Below are positions 4,934-7,502 of a stretch of DNA of 7,502 nucleotides, in pieces. Source of the stretch: Elusimicrobiota bacterium. Its GTDB lineage: Bacteria > CG03 > SLGR01 > PWQF01. Numbering within the stretch: the stretch's first letter is position 1; each line of letters starts with the position of its first letter. The position numbers and the translations under genes were made by a program. The DNA is taken from contig PWOI01000205.1 in assembly GCA_003557485.1 (NCBI GenBank), forward strand, positions 1 to 7,502, given 5' to 3'. The notes under the pieces are model-generated. The model did not search any database. It was given only the letters and a program-made list of their open reading frames with translations, and had not been told where the DNA came from.

Positions 4934-7502
4934 TTCGCCACCGCTATAGTTCCGTAGTGAATCTTACCGTCTTTTGTATGCACCATATAAATATATAATC
5001 CGGACTCAAGCGTGCCCCTTACATCTTCATCAGGTTTCCAGGTTATATAGAGGGGGGACGGTTCAGTCAATTTTGTGATTTCCCTTCCCCGCATATCGGT
5101 TATTGTTACTTTTTCGGCTTCCGAGCCGAACCTGATCTGGCGGTTAGAAGGAGTAATAAATCTCGTGTTGGGTTTCCAGCCGGCAACGAGCCCTGTTTGG
5201 GCAAAAATTGTAATACCGGCGTTGGGGTCGTATTTGTTATCGCCGTTAAGAGAAAAAATACTGTATTCGTACCTGGTACCGTGTGCCAGGCCGGTATCTT
5301 TATAAGAAACAATAACTGCTGAGGAAGCTGACCCCGGACCGGACAGAACAGCCGCCTGAGATGATGGGGACCATTTATTTTCAAGTAACTTGCCGTCCCT
5401 TTCTATCCGGTACTTGGCTCCCTGTTTTCCGCGCCATTTGATTGTAATTTCAGTCACCCCGGAAACCGGTTTTAACTTCGGGTCTTTCTCATCATACTGT
5501 GGACTGGCTTCATAGGTATAAACGGAAACAGAACCGGAGGGAGCAGATTCAAGGGCCCCGTCATAAGCCCTCACAACCCTTTTGTACTTAGTATTTGCAG
5601 AAAGCCCTGTCTCGTCCCAGTAGGTAGTCCCTGCAGGCAGCGGATCACTGGCACTGCTATCGGGAGCGGTCCCATAAAAAAGCCTGTATCCGCTTGCCCC
5701 CTGTATTTCATTCCAGCTCCACCGGATAGAATGTGTGGAGAGTACAACCCCGGTAAAATTGTCAGGCGGGCCTATTGCAGTCTTTGTAGAGACCGTGTTG
5801 GAATAAGCAGTTTTTATTCCGTCATTGTTATACGCCCAGACCCTGAACCAGTAAGTTGTCAGAGGAGTAAGCTCTTCGATAGTGAAGGTTGTGGTGTCGA
5901 GGGCAGTTCCCCATGCCGCGGCCGTTGTATGACCTATTGTAAAATTCTCATCCTCTGCATAAGAAATGCCGTAGCTGGTTAGGTCCGGGTTGGAACTTTC
6001 ATTCCATAGAAGCGTAACAGAACTGGAATAAACAGAATCCACTTCAAGGGCCGAGGGGACGGCTGCAAGAGTGTAAAGGGAAACTACAGCGGAGGTTCCA
6101 AGAATAACAAAGTCATCGTATGCTACAACATATCGGGAATAGGAAGTGTTGGTATCCAGTCCGTCTTCAAGCCATTCTCTTGTCTCCGAATCAAAACTCT
6201 CCAGCTCCGCGTCATTAGATGCATTAAAAATTTTGTATGAATCCGCGTCCGGCGTTTCCGACCAATTCCAGTTCAGAGATTGCGTTGAGACTGGCGTTGC
6301 GAAAAGAATAACCGGAGGAGCAGTTAAGTGTAATGATGCGTCATCCCACCTGAACCCTCCGTCCCCCGCCGCTTCGGCTTCTTCTGTTTCATATTCCATC
6401 CCGACACGCACATAGGAAGTGTTTTCCGGAGAAGCACCCTGAATGCTGTATTTAGTCCATGTGTCGGTACTTCCTGTCAGGCCGGTTTTATCCAGTGTAT
6501 ATTCTTCCAGCAACTCATATGATTCATCAAGAAACCGGAGAAAAACGGTAATGTCATAATGGTCAAAATCCCAGTTTTCGGTAGGGTTGCCCCAGATTGA
6601 GAAATCATAGATAAGCCCTTCATCGGAACTTGCATAGTCCTGGTATATATAACCTTCTTTTTCCCAGCCCTGCATTAAAGCTACCCAGGTTCCGGTCCGG
6701 GGATCCATCCAGCCCGCATCATCCCGAACTATGCCGCCGTCACGTTCCCATCCATCTATAATCTCATTGCCGTCTCCATATTCAAAAGATGTATTTTCAA
6801 GAAATTCCTCTATGATGATATACGGTGTTTTGGTATCGGCATTTAAAGTCAGCGGCGTGGCGTACCCCTCCTCATCCATACCTAATATTGAATAGAAATA
6901 CTCGGTATAGAGTTCAATATCCGTATCACTCCATTGTAATTGGTCTGTGCTATGTACAAGTTCTACGCCGGCAGTATCGGTTGAGGAAAAAACAGATTCC
7001 GACCTGTATATATGGTACAGGTTCATTATGCCATCAGGCGAGCCGGCAGCCGGCCAGTAAAGATCTATTTTAAGTTCAGTTTCAGAAGCAACGGCAAGCA
7101 CGTTTTTAACATTAGAGCCAACATCGTTCAGCTTTAGGTCGTCAAGATATACCGTACCGCTTACATCAACATCTCCGGGCTGTAAAAAGAACAATATGTG
7201 GTTGATGCGTGAAATATCGCATAATTCCAAAGATGGATTAGTTAATTTGTCAGAATCCCATTCAAATGTCACTTCCTGCCAGAGGCCCGGTTGGGAAGCG
7301 GTAAGCTGCTGAATGTCACCGCTTTCAACTCCGTCAGCGTCCCTGAATTTCATAAGTATGGTTACTTCGCTATTTTCCGGGTAAACCCATATGGATATTG
7401 AACTGGATAGGCTTACGGAGAAATCGCTGACATTGTTGGAACCGTCATAAAGATTACCTGCTAAAAAGTAAGAAAACTCATCTCCCGCGGCTTTTTCATA
7501 AT
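4930..7502 (-). CDS. Large FN3 / carbohydrate-binding-like surface protein with sorting-type C-terminal domain (5' end outside window)
   Basis: The reading frame is open to the window edge, so its 856 visible residues are the C-terminal part. An ATG at 7351-7353 is internal, because beta-sandwich sequence (YEKAAGDEFSYFLAGNLYDG) continues upstream of it. Visible order: residues 1-128, a galactose-binding-like module ending SGTVYLDDLKL; 130-226, an FN3-like repeat; 228-393, a CBM4/9-like jelly roll (ENTSFEYGDG, then GFRWDDASLHL); 395-478, 481-574 and 577-662, three FN3-type repeats; 668-768, a divergent FN3-like unit; 780-856, a C-terminal domain with VTITDMRGREITKL, TWKPDEDVRG and SGLYIYMVHTKDGK. 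This last domain resembles type IX secretion sorting domains and FlgD-like Ig folds, which are found at the ends of exported proteins. No enzyme domain is visible, but one may lie upstream. The likely role is a cell-surface or secreted glycan-binding or adhesive protein. It is translationally coupled to the PorV-like barrel. A Thr/Ser-rich, acidic composition fits an extracellular location. Confidence 0.75.
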   Translation of the reverse strand, partial: YEKAAGDEFSYFLAGNLYDGSNNVSDFSVSLSSSISIWVYPENSEVTILMKFRDADGVESGDIQQLTASQPGLWQEVTFEWDSDKLTNPSLELCDISRINHILFFLQPGDVDVSGTVYLDDLKLNDVGSNVKNVLAVASETELKIDLYWPAAGSPDGIMNLYHIYRSESVFSSTDTAGVELVHSTDQLQWSDTDIELYTEYFYSILGMDEEGYATPLTLNADTKTPYIIIEEFLENTSFEYGDGNEIIDGWERDGGIVRDDAGWMDPRTGTWVALMQGWEKEGYIYQDYASSDEGLIYDFSIWGNPTENWDFDHYDITVFLRFLDESYELLEEYTLDKTGLTGSTDTWTKYSIQGASPENTSYVRVGMEYETEEAEAAGDGGFRWDDASLHLTAPPVILFATPVSTQSLNWNWSETPDADSYKIFNASNDAELESFDSETREWLEDGLDTNTSYSRYVVAYDDFVILGTSAVVSLYTLAAVPSALEVDSVYSSSVTLLWNESSNPDLTSYGISYAEDENFTIGHTTAAAWGTALDTTTFTIEELTPLTTYWFRVWAYNNDGIKTAYSNTVSTKTAIGPPDNFTGVVLSTHSIRWSWNEIQGASGYRLFYGTAPDSSASDPLPAGTTYWDETGLSANTKYKRVVRAYDGALESAPSGSVSVYTYEASPQYDEKDPKLKPVSGVTEITIKWRGKQGAKYRIERDGKLLENKWSPSSQAAVLSGPGSASSAVIVSYKDTGLAHGTRYEYSIFSLNGDNKYDPNAGITIFAQTGLVAGWKPNTRFITPSNRQIRFGSEAEKVTITDMRGREITKLTEPSPLYITWKPDEDVRGTLESGLYIYMVHTKDGKIHYGTIAVAK

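Noticed and set aside
5106-5384. 92-codon minus-strand frame inside the long surface protein gene
   Set aside because: It is an alternate frame of a region whose main frame encodes clear FN3 and C-terminal domain sequence. The translation is low-complexity and domainless.

Overview
The window is a compact block of exported-protein genes from a Gram-negative (two-membrane) bacterium. All are read on the minus strand, so transcription runs from high to low coordinates. The style is that of poorly cultivated lineages such as Elusimicrobiota, Omnitrophota or relatives: a PorV/PorQ-like outer-membrane barrel, a long FN3 / carbohydrate-binding-like surface protein with a sorting-type C-terminal domain, and a very large discoidin plus six-hairpin-glycosidase protein. 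This placement is inference from gene content only. No rRNA, tRNA or other phylogenetic marker is present.

Layout in order of transcription. (1) 7502-4930: the 3' part of a long multidomain surface protein, open at the window edge. It has galactose-binding-like modules, about five FN3-type repeats and a C-terminal domain of the type IX sorting / FlgD-like kind. (2) 4933-3947: a 328-residue PorV/PorQ-like beta-barrel that overlaps gene 1 by 4 bases (ATGA). (3) 3893-399: after 53 noncoding bases and a strong ribosome binding site, a 1164-residue secreted protein with a carbohydrate-binding-like domain, an F5/8-type C (discoidin) domain, beta-sandwich regions and an (alpha/alpha)6 glycosidase-like catalytic region. 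(4) 402-94: a truncated paralogue of gene 3's N-terminus. It starts at an unusual CTG that overlaps the upstream stop (CTGA) and is cut off after about 95 native codons.

Positions 1-117 are different DNA. The plus strand carries the AT-rich last 29 codons of a lysine/glutamate-rich protein, followed 27 bases later by a junction at which the paralogy of gene 4 stops. The 28 bases at 90-117 look like an IS256 (Mutator)-type terminal inverted repeat. The simplest reading is that an insertion sequence landed in gene 4 and supplied its stop codon.

Taken together, genes 1-4 look like one operon for surface-exposed or exported glycan-binding and glycan-processing proteins, with the PorV-like barrel as candidate outer-membrane partner of the sorting-domain protein. 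The exact substrate and catalytic activity cannot be read from the sequence. No CRISPR array, structured RNA, convincing promoter or terminator was seen. The only intergenic stretch inside the operon is 3894-3946.
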